The notes beneath the pieces were generated by a model. The model did no database searches. It saw only the letters and a list, made by a program, of their open reading frames with translations, and was not told the DNA's origin. From CBDAUN01 sp965214875 (GTDB taxonomy: Bacteria > Pseudomonadota > Gammaproteobacteria > Arenicellales > JAJDZL01): a stretch of 64,000 nt of DNA. A program made the translations under genes and the position numbers. The DNA is taken from positions 3,658,001 to 3,722,000 of the forward strand of contig OZ243980.1 of NCBI GenBank assembly GCA_965214875.1, in the 5' to 3' direction. Each line of letters starts with the position of its first letter. Within the stretch, counting starts at the first letter, position 1. Positions 9,247 to 18,778 of this stretch are shown in pieces.

Positions 9247-9721
9247 TGTCCGGGTTCAGATACAGATACAGTGCGGGTGCGCGAAAATTTTTGAGGCAAC
9301 ATAGTGCTTGATACAAATCCAACAGCCGAAAGGCGGGAGAAAGCATCATGCAAACCGAATGTCCACACCGCAAATTTTATCGCCTCGACGCGATCCGCGA
9401 CGAGCTTTCGCCGCAGGCCGCTACGAGTTCCACCAGTCCTGCGCCGGCGAGCTGAGCGTCGGCGCGCTCAACGTCGAGCTGGCCGAATTCGAGCGCTTCA
9501 GTTCTACAACGCCTACCGGCCGCATCAGGCGCTCGGACAACGCACCCCATGCAGGCGTATAATGAAAACTTCAACCAAAGCGCGCTTGCCGCCTGAAAAG
9601 TCTTTGCAGAAACTAAATTCATAAGCAATTGAATTTACAAGACTTGCAAAATCTCCGCTTCTACGAGGTTGGCGGCCCCGCGGCGCGGGGTTCGAAGGCT
9701 CATATGTATTGAACCCGCACA
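9247..9721 (+). mobile_element. Internally deleted IS481-like element, copy A
   Basis: A 475-bp unit bounded by imperfect inverted ends: TGTCCGGGTTCAGATACA at 9247 and, on the other strand, TGTGCGGGTTCAATACATAT starting at 9721. Inside is the 3' end of an IS3/IS481-type integrase, split over two frames: LSVGALNVELAEFERF, then FYNAYRPHQALGQRTP. The YRPHQALG block is diagnostic of these transposases. The catalytic core is deleted, so the copy cannot move itself. The same ends and much of the interior recur at 30920-31253 in the opposite orientation. Confidence 0.65.
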
Positions 9722-9804
9722 CATTCTCCAACTAGCGAAATATTGGCGGTATAATGATAACATTATCAACTTGACGATAGTATCAACTAAGGATCAAATA
9801 ACAG

Positions 9805-10329
9805 ATGAAACGAGCAATACTAGCCACTCTGACATTAGTCTTCACAATAGGATTTGGGGGGGGGCAAAGGGACGCATTGGCACAGGATGTCATCATGGTC
9901 GAGAATCTTTGGGATCGGCTAGGTTGGCCAGCCATAAATCAAGGCTATTGGGGCAACTTCAAATTTCGTATGGAAAACGACACCGAGATGAGGGAAGGAG
10001 ATTGGGTTATCCACAACCGGATAAAATGCACTTTGCAAGAATCTGGAAACCCCTGCCCCGGTGTCGCTGATCAGCGGTCGTACGGCGTGATTCCATGCTT
10101 GAGTTCGGAAACTGGCCCGCTTATCGTCTATACGAATAGGCCGCCCTACAGCTTAATTGGCGAAAACTACACGATCACCGTGGAAACGACGAATTATGTG
10201 TACCGAGAAAATGGGCATGAGTTGTGCACCGCAGGAGACGATGCATATGTTCGGCCCGTTCCGCCTCCCCCCGACGATCCTAGGCGGTCCGCGTCTATAG
10301 ACGTGCTTGTGCCGCAGCAGCTGCCGTGA
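9805..10329 (+). CDS. Secreted hypothetical protein with G9 tract
   Basis: A 174-residue protein with a clear signal peptide (MKRAILATLTLVFTIGF, likely cleaved after LAQ near residue 27). No family is recognised. The mature part contains cysteine pairs (KCTLQ...NPCP, PCLSS, ELCTAG) that could form disulphides, and a proline-rich tail VRPVPPPPDDP. A run of nine G at 9856-9864 lies inside the signal-peptide coding region, so a one-base slip would abolish the product. It starts 83 nt after a mobile-element remnant and stands alone, which suggests acquired or accessory status. Codon use is looser than in neighbouring housekeeping genes. Confidence 0.55.
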   Translation: MKRAILATLTLVFTIGFGGGQRDALAQDVIMVENLWDRLGWPAINQGYWGNFKFRMENDTEMREGDWVIHNRIKCTLQESGNPCPGVADQRSYGVIPCLSSETGPLIVYTNRPPYSLIGENYTITVETTNYVYRENGHELCTAGDDAYVRPVPPPPDDPRRSASIDVLVPQQLP

Positions 10330-10871
10330 GTTATTTGACAACCTTTCTCAAGGATGGTTGCCAGGTATCGAATGCGAGGTTGCCTTTTCTCGAATTGATG
10401 AAGCAGGCGGATGCAAGTAGCTGGTTACGGCCCAGGACGAATTTTTGTTCATCTATTACTTTTTTTGATTGTAAATCTATTTGCTACCAGGACTGAACAT
10501 TCGCAAGCGCATCGTTTATGGCAGATTGCGACCGGGACGGAGCGGTGCGCGACCGCATCGGCCTGTTGCATCTGATTACGAACCAGTCGCGGTTCCCTAG
10601 TTGCTCGAGCCGGTCGCCAACCCGGCCTCTCGAGCACTGCAGCTGCTTCGAAGGCACATCGCGCTTGACTGATACTTCGGCGAAAACGCAAATCCAACTG
10701 AACCATTGCAACATGCGGTGATGGTGCTTGACAATCCGGTCTCGCCGGGGCAAGTTTCAGCCTCAGCGGGCGCAAGCTATGCCCCCTAAGCCGGCAGAAC
10801 ATATGTGACGCGGCGCTAACAGGGTTGGTGGAGCGAAGACTCTCCGGCTAGCCCGACACTGATTATGCCGG
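10330..10871. other. Noncoding gap
   Basis: About 540 bp with only unrecognisable reading frames. It holds a T-rich patch near 10460-10475. No RNA gene, transposase motif or clear promoter was found. It is probably decayed sequence between the secreted protein gene and the sulfatase locus. Confidence 0.4.
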
Positions 10872-12393
10872 CTAGCCATCCGCTACATATCTGCCAAATT
10901 GCACAAACTCCTCCTTGTCGGAGAAGCGATTCAGCAACTTTCGGCTGTCCCCTTCGCAAGCCAGAGTCGCCGCCAGCATTCGGCTGGGCGTCAGGTACTT
11001 CTGCTGCCGCACCCAGGCTTGCGACCTTGGGCACAAATTTGAAAAGTTCACCAGCCCCAGTGCAATGCCATGCCGATCAAGAATGGTGAACCGCCGATTT
11101 TCCCTTGGTTTTCCGCGCGTGAGCCATGGCCCGTGGTCGCCCGCAATGATGAAAACCGAATTCGGATGCTTTCGAGCCAATTGACCAATTCGTTCGATCA
11201 GAGCCTCCGCTGCCGCCAGCTGTTCCCTATAGAAACGCCGGAATTCCGTCGCCATTTGAATGCGGGCGTGATCATAGCCGTGAGGAGTGTGCCCGGGAAG
11301 GTAGATGTGATAGGCGGAGAACACGCGGTTCGTCTCACCATCGCGCCCCCCCCCCTTCTGCCTGATCGATAAGATCGACAATCTTGTCTGCCCAGCCACC
11401 TTCAGCGCCTTGCCGATCGGCGGATTCCAGGAACAGTTTTGCGAATAGATTTCTGGAGGTTTGCGAGCAAATCTTCAATCCCCCCTTTTTTGTAACGCAA
11501 GACAGGTCGCCTTCCAGATCGACTCTTGCGCCCCTATGGTATTCGTCGACCCAGGGCCCTTTAGTCCATCCGAAATAATCACCCGAGTAGCCCGTATGAA
11601 TCCTGTACCCATTCGCCCTGAGCAAAGCGGACAGACGGCTCGGCGACACTCCGGAGAACGACCTTGAAGTTCCATCTTGCCCCAAATTGAACAAAGCACC
11701 CCAAGCCTCTTTCGTTGCGTCTTGCTCCGAAAAGCCCATTGCGCCTGCATAGAGCGCATCATCAAGCGAGGCAAGGCGGTCCGCCGCCGGGTTGCGAAAG
11801 CCCATGAACTCCTCGGTGAACGATGAGCTCGCCAATGCATCAAGCATTACAACATGCACATTCGGCCTGTTGTCGAGTTCCAATGCTGCAAACTCTAGGT
11901 GGCCATCGTCCGACAACGGGCTAGGCCCGCCCCGGTATTCGATGCCTGCGTGGCTCGCAAGCGAGATTGCGCAAAGCGCAATTGCAACTCCCGCAACCTC
12001 CCGGACCCGCGCCAGGCCAATGCGAAAGTAGGCATGCATGACCGGAAGCATCACCAGGCACATCAAATACCGCGTCGCGAGGCTGTCGAACTCGAGCGAC
12101 CTCACCCAAAGCTGCCAGGAAAAAGGCAAGCTAAGCAAAATCAGGGCGGCTAGTGCGAGACGCGGCCTATTCAAGCGCCGGCACAACATCAACACCAGGC
12201 ACGCCAAAACAGTAAGCAAAGATAGCCAAAAACCGTAGTAGATCAGCATGTACTCGAATACACGCTCGCTAGATTTCCAAAGTCCGAACGACAGCGTGTT
12301 GCTTGCGAAATAGACCTGCAACGCAACGAAAAGGCAGGCTGCATTCCAGATATTCCAGATCTTCCCTGCTGCGGAGTTGCAAGGCTGCCGCAT
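10872..12393 (-). pseudogene. Membrane-anchored sulfatase/phosphoethanolamine-transferase-like protein, frameshifted at G10
   Basis: Two frames, 12393-11335 and 11399-10872, form one alkaline-phosphatase-superfamily protein of about 507 residues. The N-terminus has about five membrane helices (to residue 150). A sulfatase-type metal-binding start follows (RPNVHVVMLDAL near residue 180). The C-terminal part has IIAGDHGPW, the conserved metal-binding DHG. The join is a run of ten C on the plus strand (11346-11355). With nine bases the two frames read through as AEGGGRDGETNR; with ten the protein ends at residue 352. It may be a phase-variable OFF state, a true mutation or a sequencing slip. The gene follows the methyltransferase at 12619-14061, 225 bp apart, and may modify a surface glycan or lipid. 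Confidence 0.7.
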
Positions 12394-12618
12394 TGCTCAA
12401 TTCACTTTTCGGCACCGAAGCTGCCGCTTGCAGTCGCTGAAATGCTCTCGGCGAATAGCGTTCGCGCCATCATATGCACTGCTCGAAAACAGGATGCGAT
12501 GCGCCGACGAATGCAACTCCGACGGTCGGCGGAACGCATGGGCCGGACCCCGCGCAAAACCACCTCTTTCCCATTGCGGCAAAGCGGTGCGCGGACCACG
12601 AACAAACGCCCGAAAGGA

Positions 12619-14061
12619 TTAGGCCTGCACATGCTCTTCACCAGCATTTGTCGCATATTCGTAGACCGTTCTTTCAGAGCTCGCCAACTTGGTCGACCTG
12701 ACGATTGCAGCATGCAGTTCCAGCGAGCGGACGAACGATGCCTCGCCGTACTGATCGAATACATCTTCACGTTCTTTTAGCAGTCCCTGAACCATCGGGT
12801 CGGATTTGGGAATAAATTCGATGAGACCTCGGGGCGCAAGCGAGCAAAGCCAGCCAATGCATTCGGCTACCGGCAGATTGCGACCGATTGCCAAATGGTG
12901 AATCAGCGCGAAGCAAAACACGGCATCGATTCGGCCGATGCGCTGTTCGAGGCGAACGCGCTCCTGGTGCAGCCATCCTGTGTCGGGAGACGGGTTTGCC
13001 AGGTCGAAATACAGAAAATATGCCGGCCAGCCTTGATTTCTAGCACGTTCGGCTGCCAAATTCAAAGCCCCTGCATCGGAATCCACCCCGACAACCAGGC
13101 GGCATCCGGCATCCAGCGCCGCTTTTGAGAACTCGCCGGTATTGCATCCCAAGTCCAGCAAGCTTTGTGTCGATGTGCGCTGGATGAACTCCTGCGCGAC
13201 ATCCAGCTTATGCCTTCCGTATGCGGTTTCGAGCATGCCCTTGCCAGCATAGTTCTGCCAATACGTCCCGAATTTGCCTTTGATTCGCATTCTCGAGATG
13301 AAGCCGTGCAAACTGCCGCATAGCGCCATCAGATTGCGTTTCGGAATGCGTCGCCCAAGACGGACGCTTTGCTTTTCCGCGCAGCCTGAATCGAGTCTGC
13401 GAAGCGCCCACGCCTGAGCGTGAATATGCATCAGAACCTGCGGCCTTAGGCGCGTCGAAAGCGGCAGCCCCCTGGAAACCTCGACCAGGTCGAGGCCATC
13501 AAGCCGGCCCTTGAACCAATGATTGTGCGGAATGCCAAGAAATGCGGTCAAGCAAAGCGGCGCAAAAAAATGCTCGCAAAACTGCTTGTATCCTATGAAA
13601 GGCGAATCGTTTTCATATTCGACAAAAGAGAGCAGGTCGATGAAGATCGGCCGGCCGTCGATAAACTGAACATTGAACGCGGACGCGTCCTTGAGCATAT
13701 AGCCTGCGTCCAGCGCATCGCGTAAAACGGAAAGCGTGAAGCTTGCTGCGCATCGCAAGCTATCGAACGGCCACTCATAGGGGTATGTCACCAAAGGCAC
13801 CCTGTCGTGCTCGACCCACAAGCGCCAGCTGCGAGCTTCCGAAGGGGCGATGCCCGCGTCGATCACCTCGTCGGCGTCAATCTCGCGGCAATTGACAATC
13901 TGCTTGCCTGCGCGCTGTAAAAAAAAGTCCGAGCGAAGAAAAGATCGAATACGGTCTTCGGCCGTACGCGCGATGCCTCTGAATATTCGGTTTGCCGCGC
14001 AATAGACATGCCCTTCCGGGTCGCGAAATGAACCGCCGCTTCTATTCCCCGGAGTTGGCAT
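12619..14061 (-). CDS. SAM-dependent methyltransferase with N-terminal kinase-like region (NoeA-related)
   Basis: A 480-residue protein. Its C-terminal half is a class I methyltransferase: motif I LLDLGCNTGEFSKAALDAG near residue 305, followed by VVGVDSDAGAL and FALIHHLAI. The N-terminal half resembles the kinase-like region of NoeA-type nodulation proteins (GYMLKDASAFNVQFIDGRPI with FIDLLSF, near residues 140-165). The start at 14061 gives MPTPGNRSGGSFRDPEG and overlaps the stop of the small membrane gene at 14042 by about 20 nt, so coupling is likely; a start at 14100 is also open. Context with a membrane sulfatase suggests modification of a surface polysaccharide or lipid. The substrate is unknown. 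Confidence 0.72.
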   Translation of the reverse strand: MPTPGNRSGGSFRDPEGHVYCAANRIFRGIARTAEDRIRSFLRSDFFLQRAGKQIVNCREIDADEVIDAGIAPSEARSWRLWVEHDRVPLVTYPYEWPFDSLRCAASFTLSVLRDALDAGYMLKDASAFNVQFIDGRPIFIDLLSFVEYENDSPFIGYKQFCEHFFAPLCLTAFLGIPHNHWFKGRLDGLDLVEVSRGLPLSTRLRPQVLMHIHAQAWALRRLDSGCAEKQSVRLGRRIPKRNLMALCGSLHGFISRMRIKGKFGTYWQNYAGKGMLETAYGRHKLDVAQEFIQRTSTQSLLDLGCNTGEFSKAALDAGCRLVVGVDSDAGALNLAAERARNQGWPAYFLYFDLANPSPDTGWLHQERVRLEQRIGRIDAVFCFALIHHLAIGRNLPVAECIGWLCSLAPRGLIEFIPKSDPMVQGLLKEREDVFDQYGEASFVRSLELHAAIVRSTKLASSERTVYEYATNAGEEHVQA

Positions 14062-14317
14062 CTGCACCGTTTTTGCCTTCAGCCGATTCCGGCTTTTCAC
14101 TCTCGCTCGCTCTCGCCAGCCCGAGCAGCTTCATGAGCCTATGCCACCAATACTTCCATGTGAGCAGTGCGCCAGCGATTCCGGCAACGATGGCTTGCAG
14201 CGCAAGACTAACGGATCCCGGATCAAGATAGGCGAAGGCGGGTTCAGTCAAGAAAATCGAACAACAGCCAAGCACCGCGGCGCGGCGTAATTGATGAGGT
14301 GGCCAACCGACAGTCAC
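14042..14317 (-). CDS. Small YLDPGS membrane protein
   Basis: The conserved part reads FLTEPAFAYLDPGSVSLALQ, followed by a transmembrane helix (AIVAGIAGALLTWKYWW) and a charged Ser/Glu-rich tail. Small proteins of this type (signal peptide, YLDPG, one helix, HRLxKLLG) recur beside methyltransferase-sulfatase pairs in proteobacteria. No biochemical role is known to me. The start is uncertain: a GTG at 14317 yields a plausible signal peptide (91 residues), while the open frame extends to 14542 without a recognisable N-terminus. It overlaps the methyltransferase gene downstream. Confidence 0.55.
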   Translation of the reverse strand: MTVGWPPHQLRRAAVLGCCSIFLTEPAFAYLDPGSVSLALQAIVAGIAGALLTWKYWWHRLMKLLGLARASESEKPESAEGKNGADANSGE

Positions 14318-14635
14318 AACAACATCAGGCCTCGGTTGAGTCTGAGAATTCGAGCAAGCGCAACAGGAGCCTAACCGCATGCCGGCATGCTGCAAATCAA
14401 AATCAATATGCTGATACGCATAAGATGCCAAGCCCCTCGCACTTTCAGGCTTCGCTCTTTCCGCCCTTGAATCGGGGCTCGCAAACCCGCCTTCGGCGGC
14501 TGCGCCATCATGCAAGAAACGTTCCCCAATAGAGCCGGTCATTCGTACGATTTAATTCCCGATCGCCGTCCCAGCTAAGGTTCGGCGCAACTTTAGCCAA
14601 CATTTTTCGGTTAAGGGTATTATATGATGGGAAAA

Positions 14636-14944
14636 TCAAGTAGAACGCTTTTGGTGATGCATCCGGATTGCGCCTTCATTAATGCGGCGAAAAATTTTCA
14701 TGCGACCGCGGCAGGATAGAAAACCTGCCTTGGCGTAGAGCCGGCCGAGAAATGGCGCAAGCCAGAAAATGGAGCGCGCCATGCCGCGACCGATATCAAC
14801 AGACCACTCAGCACTCCGCCTCAACTTGTCATAGAACACCCGCGATATGGCAGAACTATGAGCTTGCAGGAAGAGTTTGGCAATTACTTTCGGCATGCCG
14901 AAGCAATAGGCGACAAGGTATTGCTCGCGATGAATCTGCCGCAA
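14636..14944 (-). CDS. Hypothetical protein, doubtful
   Basis: A 102-codon frame divergent from bioF, from 34 bp upstream of its start. The product is basic with a hydrophobic centre (ARSIFWLAPFLGRLYAKAGFL). No family is recognised and there is no strong ribosome-binding site. It may be a remnant of a longer protein. The flanks 14318-14635 and 14945-14978 show nothing definite. Confidence 0.25.
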   Translation of the reverse strand: MRQIHREQYLVAYCFGMPKVIAKLFLQAHSSAISRVFYDKLRRSAEWSVDIGRGMARSIFWLAPFLGRLYAKAGFLSCRGRMKIFRRINEGAIRMHHQKRST

Positions 14945-14978
14945 AAGCTGATCATTTCAGCGGACCAGTGCAAGCAAA

Positions 14979-16127
14979 GTGAAAGCACCAACAGCAATTG
15001 ATCGCTGCCGGCAACAAATCGAGAGCCTTGCAATTGAAGGCCTTCGGCGCCAGCTTGAGCCGCGCAACGGCATTGATTTCACCTCCAACGACTTTCTTGC
15101 CTTAAGCGGCGACAATGCGGTCCTTGAAGCCGTTAGGAGCGCGATCGAAGATGGCGTGCCGGTCGGAGCTGGAGCCTCCAGACTGCTGCGCGGGAACTTC
15201 GAGGAGCACCAGCAGCTTGAAACACAGGCTAGTGAATTTTTCGGTGCCGAAAAAGCCCTCAATTTTGCTAGCGGCTACATCGCAAATCATGCCTTGCTGA
15301 CAACGTTGCCGGTGCGCGGCGATCTGATTGCATTCGACGCGCTCGCGCACGCAAGCGCCAGACACGCCATACACGCATCTCATGCCAAAGGCGTAAAGTT
15401 TGCGCATAATGATGCCGATTCGCTCGAAGACATCCTTCGCCGCTGGCGCACCCGCAATCCATCGGCAACGCCATGGATCTATGTCGAAAGCCTTTACAGC
15501 ATGGACGGCGACAGCGCCCCGCTGGAAGAGCTATTCGATGTCGCCGACCGATTCGACGCCATGCTGATCGTCGATGAAGCGCACGCAACCGGCGTATGGG
15601 GCGAATGCGGTCGCGGCTTCACCGCAGCGCACAAACGCCGGGCAAACCTTGTTGCCTTGCACACCTGCGGCAAAGCACTTGGCGTCTCGGGCGGCCTGGT
15701 GTGCGCATCACGTGAAATAATCGACTTGCTCATTGCAAAAGCGGCTCCGTTCATCTATTCGACCGCGCCATCGCCATTGCTTGCAGTTGCCGTCAGCACC
15801 GCGCTGAAACTGCTCAAAGATAGCAACCGGCAACGCAAAAAATTGCACTGCCTGATCAGCGCAGCCAACGCTTTGGCAGACAGCCTGCCAAACACTCAAG
15901 GCAGCGGATCCCAGATCATTCCAATAGTGCTTGGCGATAACGACACGGCGCTTCGCGTTTCCGGCGCACTGCGCGACAACGGGTTCGATGTTCGCGCGAT
16001 TCGCCCACCAACCGTGCCGGCCGGAACCGCCCGCCTGCGGCTGTCCATTACGCTGCACGTCGAACAATCCGACATTGAACAAATGTTTCAATGCCTCCAA
16101 TCGATTCTCGAACGGGAAGAACCATGA
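14979..16127 (+). CDS. bioF: 8-amino-7-oxononanoate synthase
   Basis: A 382-residue PLP enzyme condensing pimeloyl-thioester with L-alanine to 7-keto-8-aminopelargonate, the first step of biotin ring assembly. Family landmarks are the VGAGASRLLRGNFEEHQQLE segment near residue 65, VDEAHATGVWGECGRG near residue 200, and the PLP lysine in HTCGKALGVSGG near residue 230. The start is a GTG. It is the first gene of bioF-bioD-bioA, and its stop overlaps the bioD ATG by 4 nt. The upstream pimeloyl genes bioC and bioH are not in this window. Confidence 0.95.
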   Translation: MKAPTAIDRCRQQIESLAIEGLRRQLEPRNGIDFTSNDFLALSGDNAVLEAVRSAIEDGVPVGAGASRLLRGNFEEHQQLETQASEFFGAEKALNFASGYIANHALLTTLPVRGDLIAFDALAHASARHAIHASHAKGVKFAHNDADSLEDILRRWRTRNPSATPWIYVESLYSMDGDSAPLEELFDVADRFDAMLIVDEAHATGVWGECGRGFTAAHKRRANLVALHTCGKALGVSGGLVCASREIIDLLIAKAAPFIYSTAPSPLLAVAVSTALKLLKDSNRQRKKLHCLISAANALADSLPNTQGSGSQIIPIVLGDNDTALRVSGALRDNGFDVRAIRPPTVPAGTARLRLSITLHVEQSDIEQMFQCLQSILEREEP

Positions 16128-16750
16128 AACCAGTCTACATTGTCAGCGGGACCGATACCGACATCGGCAAGACCGTCGCCTGCGCGATGCTCGTTCAAGC
16201 CTTGCAAGCTGACTACTTCAAGCCGGTCCAGGCTGGCCTCGATCAACAAACCGACACCCAGACGATCAAAAGATTGTGCAACCTCGACGATAGCCGAATC
16301 GTCCCAGAACTGCATCGGCTCAATACGCCGGCCTCACCTCATCATGCCGCAGATATCGACGGCATCGAGATTGATGCTGATGCGCTCAAGCTACCGCAAC
16401 GCAGCAACACCTTGATCGTAGAAGGGGCGGGCGGCTTGATGGTTCCGGTCAACCACACAGCATTGTTCATCGACGTATTCAAACGATGGGGGCATCCGGT
16501 GATTGTCTGCGCCCGCACTGCGCTTGGAACAATCAACCACAGCCTGCTTTCCATAAACGCATTGAACGAGCGCGGCATTGCGGTTCACGGAATCATCTTT
16601 ATCGGCGAATCGGCGCCTTCAAGCGAGCTTGCAATATGCAACTTCTCCGGCGTGCGCCGACTAGGACGAATACCGCAACTGGAAAGGCTCGATGCCGCTT
16701 CGCTGCAAAAAACCTTCGACCGCGAATTTTGCAGGCAGGACTTCATCTAG
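16124..16750 (+). CDS. bioD: Dethiobiotin synthetase
   Basis: A 208-residue ATP-dependent carboxylase closing the ureido ring of dethiobiotin from DAPA and CO2. Walker A is seen in VSGTDTDIGKTVACAML at residues 5-21 and the conserved VEGAGGLMVPVN near residue 103. The ATG at 16124 overlaps the bioF stop (ATGA), showing translational coupling; an in-frame upstream start at 16091 would extend into bioF and is unlikely. Length is slightly short for the family (about 225). Confidence 0.95.
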   Translation: MKPVYIVSGTDTDIGKTVACAMLVQALQADYFKPVQAGLDQQTDTQTIKRLCNLDDSRIVPELHRLNTPASPHHAADIDGIEIDADALKLPQRSNTLIVEGAGGLMVPVNHTALFIDVFKRWGHPVIVCARTALGTINHSLLSINALNERGIAVHGIIFIGESAPSSELAICNFSGVRRLGRIPQLERLDAASLQKTFDREFCRQDFI

Positions 16751-16832
16751 CGATTGCTAAGCAATTGATTGTCTGCAACGCCGATAATAGGACCTGCAAT
16801 CTCAATTTGAACCTCATTTTTCGCAAAACTTC

Positions 16833-18107
16833 ATGCCGGACAAACGCATCAAATCATCGCCGGTTTGGCATCCGTTCACTCAACATGCGGTGTTTCCTGA
16901 ATTCGTCAAGATCGACCGCGCCGAAGGAGCATATCTGTACACCGAAGACGGCAGGCAGATCATCGACGCGATCGCATCGTGGTGGGTGATCACTTTCGGC
17001 CACTGCCATCCGCGCATCCAAGAAGCTGTCAAACGGCAAATCGCCAAGCTCGATCAAGTGATTTTTGCCGGCTATACCCATCAGCCGGCCGAGCGGGTCG
17101 CCGAACTTCTGATCGATATGACTCCCGATGGTCTGGACTATGCGTTCTTTTCGGATTCCGGATCAACCTGCGTTGAAGTCGCCTTGAAAATGGCGCTAGG
17201 CTACTGGTATCACCTCGGAATCCATAGGCATCGAGTGCTAGTGCTGGAACACGGCTATCATGGCGACACCATTGGCACCATGTCGGTCGGCGAGCGCGGC
17301 GTGTTCAATCAGCCGTACAATCCGCTGCTGTTTCAAGTCGAAACGCTTCCCTTTCCGCATTCAGGCTCCGAGCGAGCGACGCTTGATGCGCTGGAATCGG
17401 CTTGTCGCAGCGGCGATGTCGCAGCGCTGATTGCAGAGCCGCTCGTGCTTGGCGCGGGCGGCATGCTGTTCTACAGCGCTGAAGTGCTTGGCCAGATGAA
17501 GCGAATCTGCGAGCAGCACGAGGTACTATTCATCGCCGACGAAGTTATGACCGCCTGGGGCCGCACCGGCTCGGCATTCGCTTGCGAGCAAGCCGGCATC
17601 GTGCCCGATATCGCCTGCTACTCCAAAGGCATTACGGGCGGATTTTTGCCACTTGCAGTAACCCTGTGCAACGCATCGATATTTGATGCCCACTATTCAA
17701 CAGATCGTGCCAAAACGTTCTTTCATTCGAGCTCCTACACCGCCAATCCAATCGCCTGCGCCGCTGCGGCCGCCAACCTTCAAATGTGGCAGACGGACGA
17801 GGTTGGCGACCAATTGCGCTCGCTTTGCAAATTGCAGTCAGAAAGTATGAGCGAGCTTGAAACTTGCGGGCTTTTTTCCAATGTCCGTCGCAAGGGCACG
17901 ATCGTTGCCATGGACATTCAGACTGCCGACAGCGGCTATCTGGCTGATATCGGCACCCGCCTTTATCTTGAATTTCAGGCAAGCGGCATCCTGCTTCGTC
18001 CGCTAGGCAACACAATCTACGTGCTGCCGCCATATTGCGTAACGCGCCAGGACTTAGACCAAATCTACGAGACTATCATCAGCGCAACGAACAAGCTTGC
18101 GGCATGA
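16833..18107 (+). CDS. bioA: Adenosylmethionine-8-amino-7-oxononanoate aminotransferase
   Basis: A 424-residue class III PLP aminotransferase that uses S-adenosylmethionine as amino donor to make DAPA. BioA hallmarks are SSPVWHPFTQHAVF at the N-terminus, DAIASWWVITFGHCHP, HGYHGDTIGTMSVG, FIADEVMTAWGRTG and the PLP lysine in CYSKGITGGFLPLAVT near residue 265. It begins 82 nt after bioD in the same orientation. Its 3' end faces the convergent diiron-protein gene only 5 bp away, so the two operons share a very short terminator region. Confidence 0.95.
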   Translation: MPDKRIKSSPVWHPFTQHAVFPEFVKIDRAEGAYLYTEDGRQIIDAIASWWVITFGHCHPRIQEAVKRQIAKLDQVIFAGYTHQPAERVAELLIDMTPDGLDYAFFSDSGSTCVEVALKMALGYWYHLGIHRHRVLVLEHGYHGDTIGTMSVGERGVFNQPYNPLLFQVETLPFPHSGSERATLDALESACRSGDVAALIAEPLVLGAGGMLFYSAEVLGQMKRICEQHEVLFIADEVMTAWGRTGSAFACEQAGIVPDIACYSKGITGGFLPLAVTLCNASIFDAHYSTDRAKTFFHSSSYTANPIACAAAAANLQMWQTDEVGDQLRSLCKLQSESMSELETCGLFSNVRRKGTIVAMDIQTADSGYLADIGTRLYLEFQASGILLRPLGNTIYVLPPYCVTRQDLDQIYETIISATNKLAA

Positions 18108-18112
18108 TCTCG

Positions 18113-18778
18113 TCAAGCGGCTGCAAGCCTGCTAGGGCGATAATGCTCAAGCGCCTTTAACAGTCTCACAAATCCGTTTCGTTCATATTCGCATAGCGTC
18201 GCAATCGTATCGCTCCGCAATTGGCCATCTGCTTCGAGGCGCCGCGCCATGCTGTAAAGATGACCCTGCTCCTCGGCAAGCAATCGTTCGAGAGAAACTG
18301 ACAAGTCGGCTTTATCCAAGGCGTTTTGAAGTAGCGGGTAAGCCCAAACAGCTCTGAATTCGATGATCAGGGACATGTACAGATACACGGTTGACGGATG
18401 GCCGGTTTCGCGAAACATCCGCACCATGGCAGCCTCCAAGCGCGCAAAGTACATTCTTGCCGACGCAGGCGCCAAAAGGTTTTCGTCGCCATAATCGGTC
18501 TTCTCGCCGCTCAAACGTTCCGCATGGCGCTTGAACAGGACCGCATGCCCAGCCTCTTCCTGCACATGCTTGAGCGTCTGATAGTCGGCGCTTGCGCCCC
18601 ATTGGGTCGCCATGATCCGATAGCTGCCGAGGTGCTCCATGTATGAGAGCGTGTTGAGCAATGGCCACGCAGTGCGCGGATTTTCGCATAAAGCCGTCAT
18701 GAGCGACTGCGCCGGCTTGACGAAGCTGGCGTTGGCAGCTGCGAAACTCTCGTTCAGCTTGGAAATTTGGGCGTTCAT
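18113..18778 (-). CDS. Ferritin-like diiron protein coupled to bioB
   Basis: A 221-residue, probably all-helical protein. It carries the full ligand set of a ferritin-like diiron site: Glu48 (YMEHLGSYR), Glu75xxHis78 (EEAGHA), Glu140 (IIEFRAVW) and Glu170xxHis173 (EEQGHL). There is no signal peptide or membrane segment, so it is cytosolic. Its ATG overlaps the bioB stop by 4 nt (ATGA), and it ends 5 bp from bioA. The position, wedged inside the biotin cluster, suggests a job in biotin synthesis: an oxygenase step toward the pimeloyl precursor, or iron, sulfur or oxygen handling for BioB. I do not recognise a named family; a MiaE- or CADD-like oxygenase is an alternative. Confidence 0.75.
   Translation of the reverse strand: MNAQISKLNESFAAANASFVKPAQSLMTALCENPRTAWPLLNTLSYMEHLGSYRIMATQWGASADYQTLKHVQEEAGHAVLFKRHAERLSGEKTDYGDENLLAPASARMYFARLEAAMVRMFRETGHPSTVYLYMSLIIEFRAVWAYPLLQNALDKADLSVSLERLLAEEQGHLYSMARRLEADGQLRSDTIATLCEYERNGFVRLLKALEHYRPSRLAAA

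Noticed and set aside
10449..10802. Overlapping minus-strand frames of 89 and 117 codons
   Set aside because: Neither shows a known family, start site or codon bias; treated as decayed sequence.
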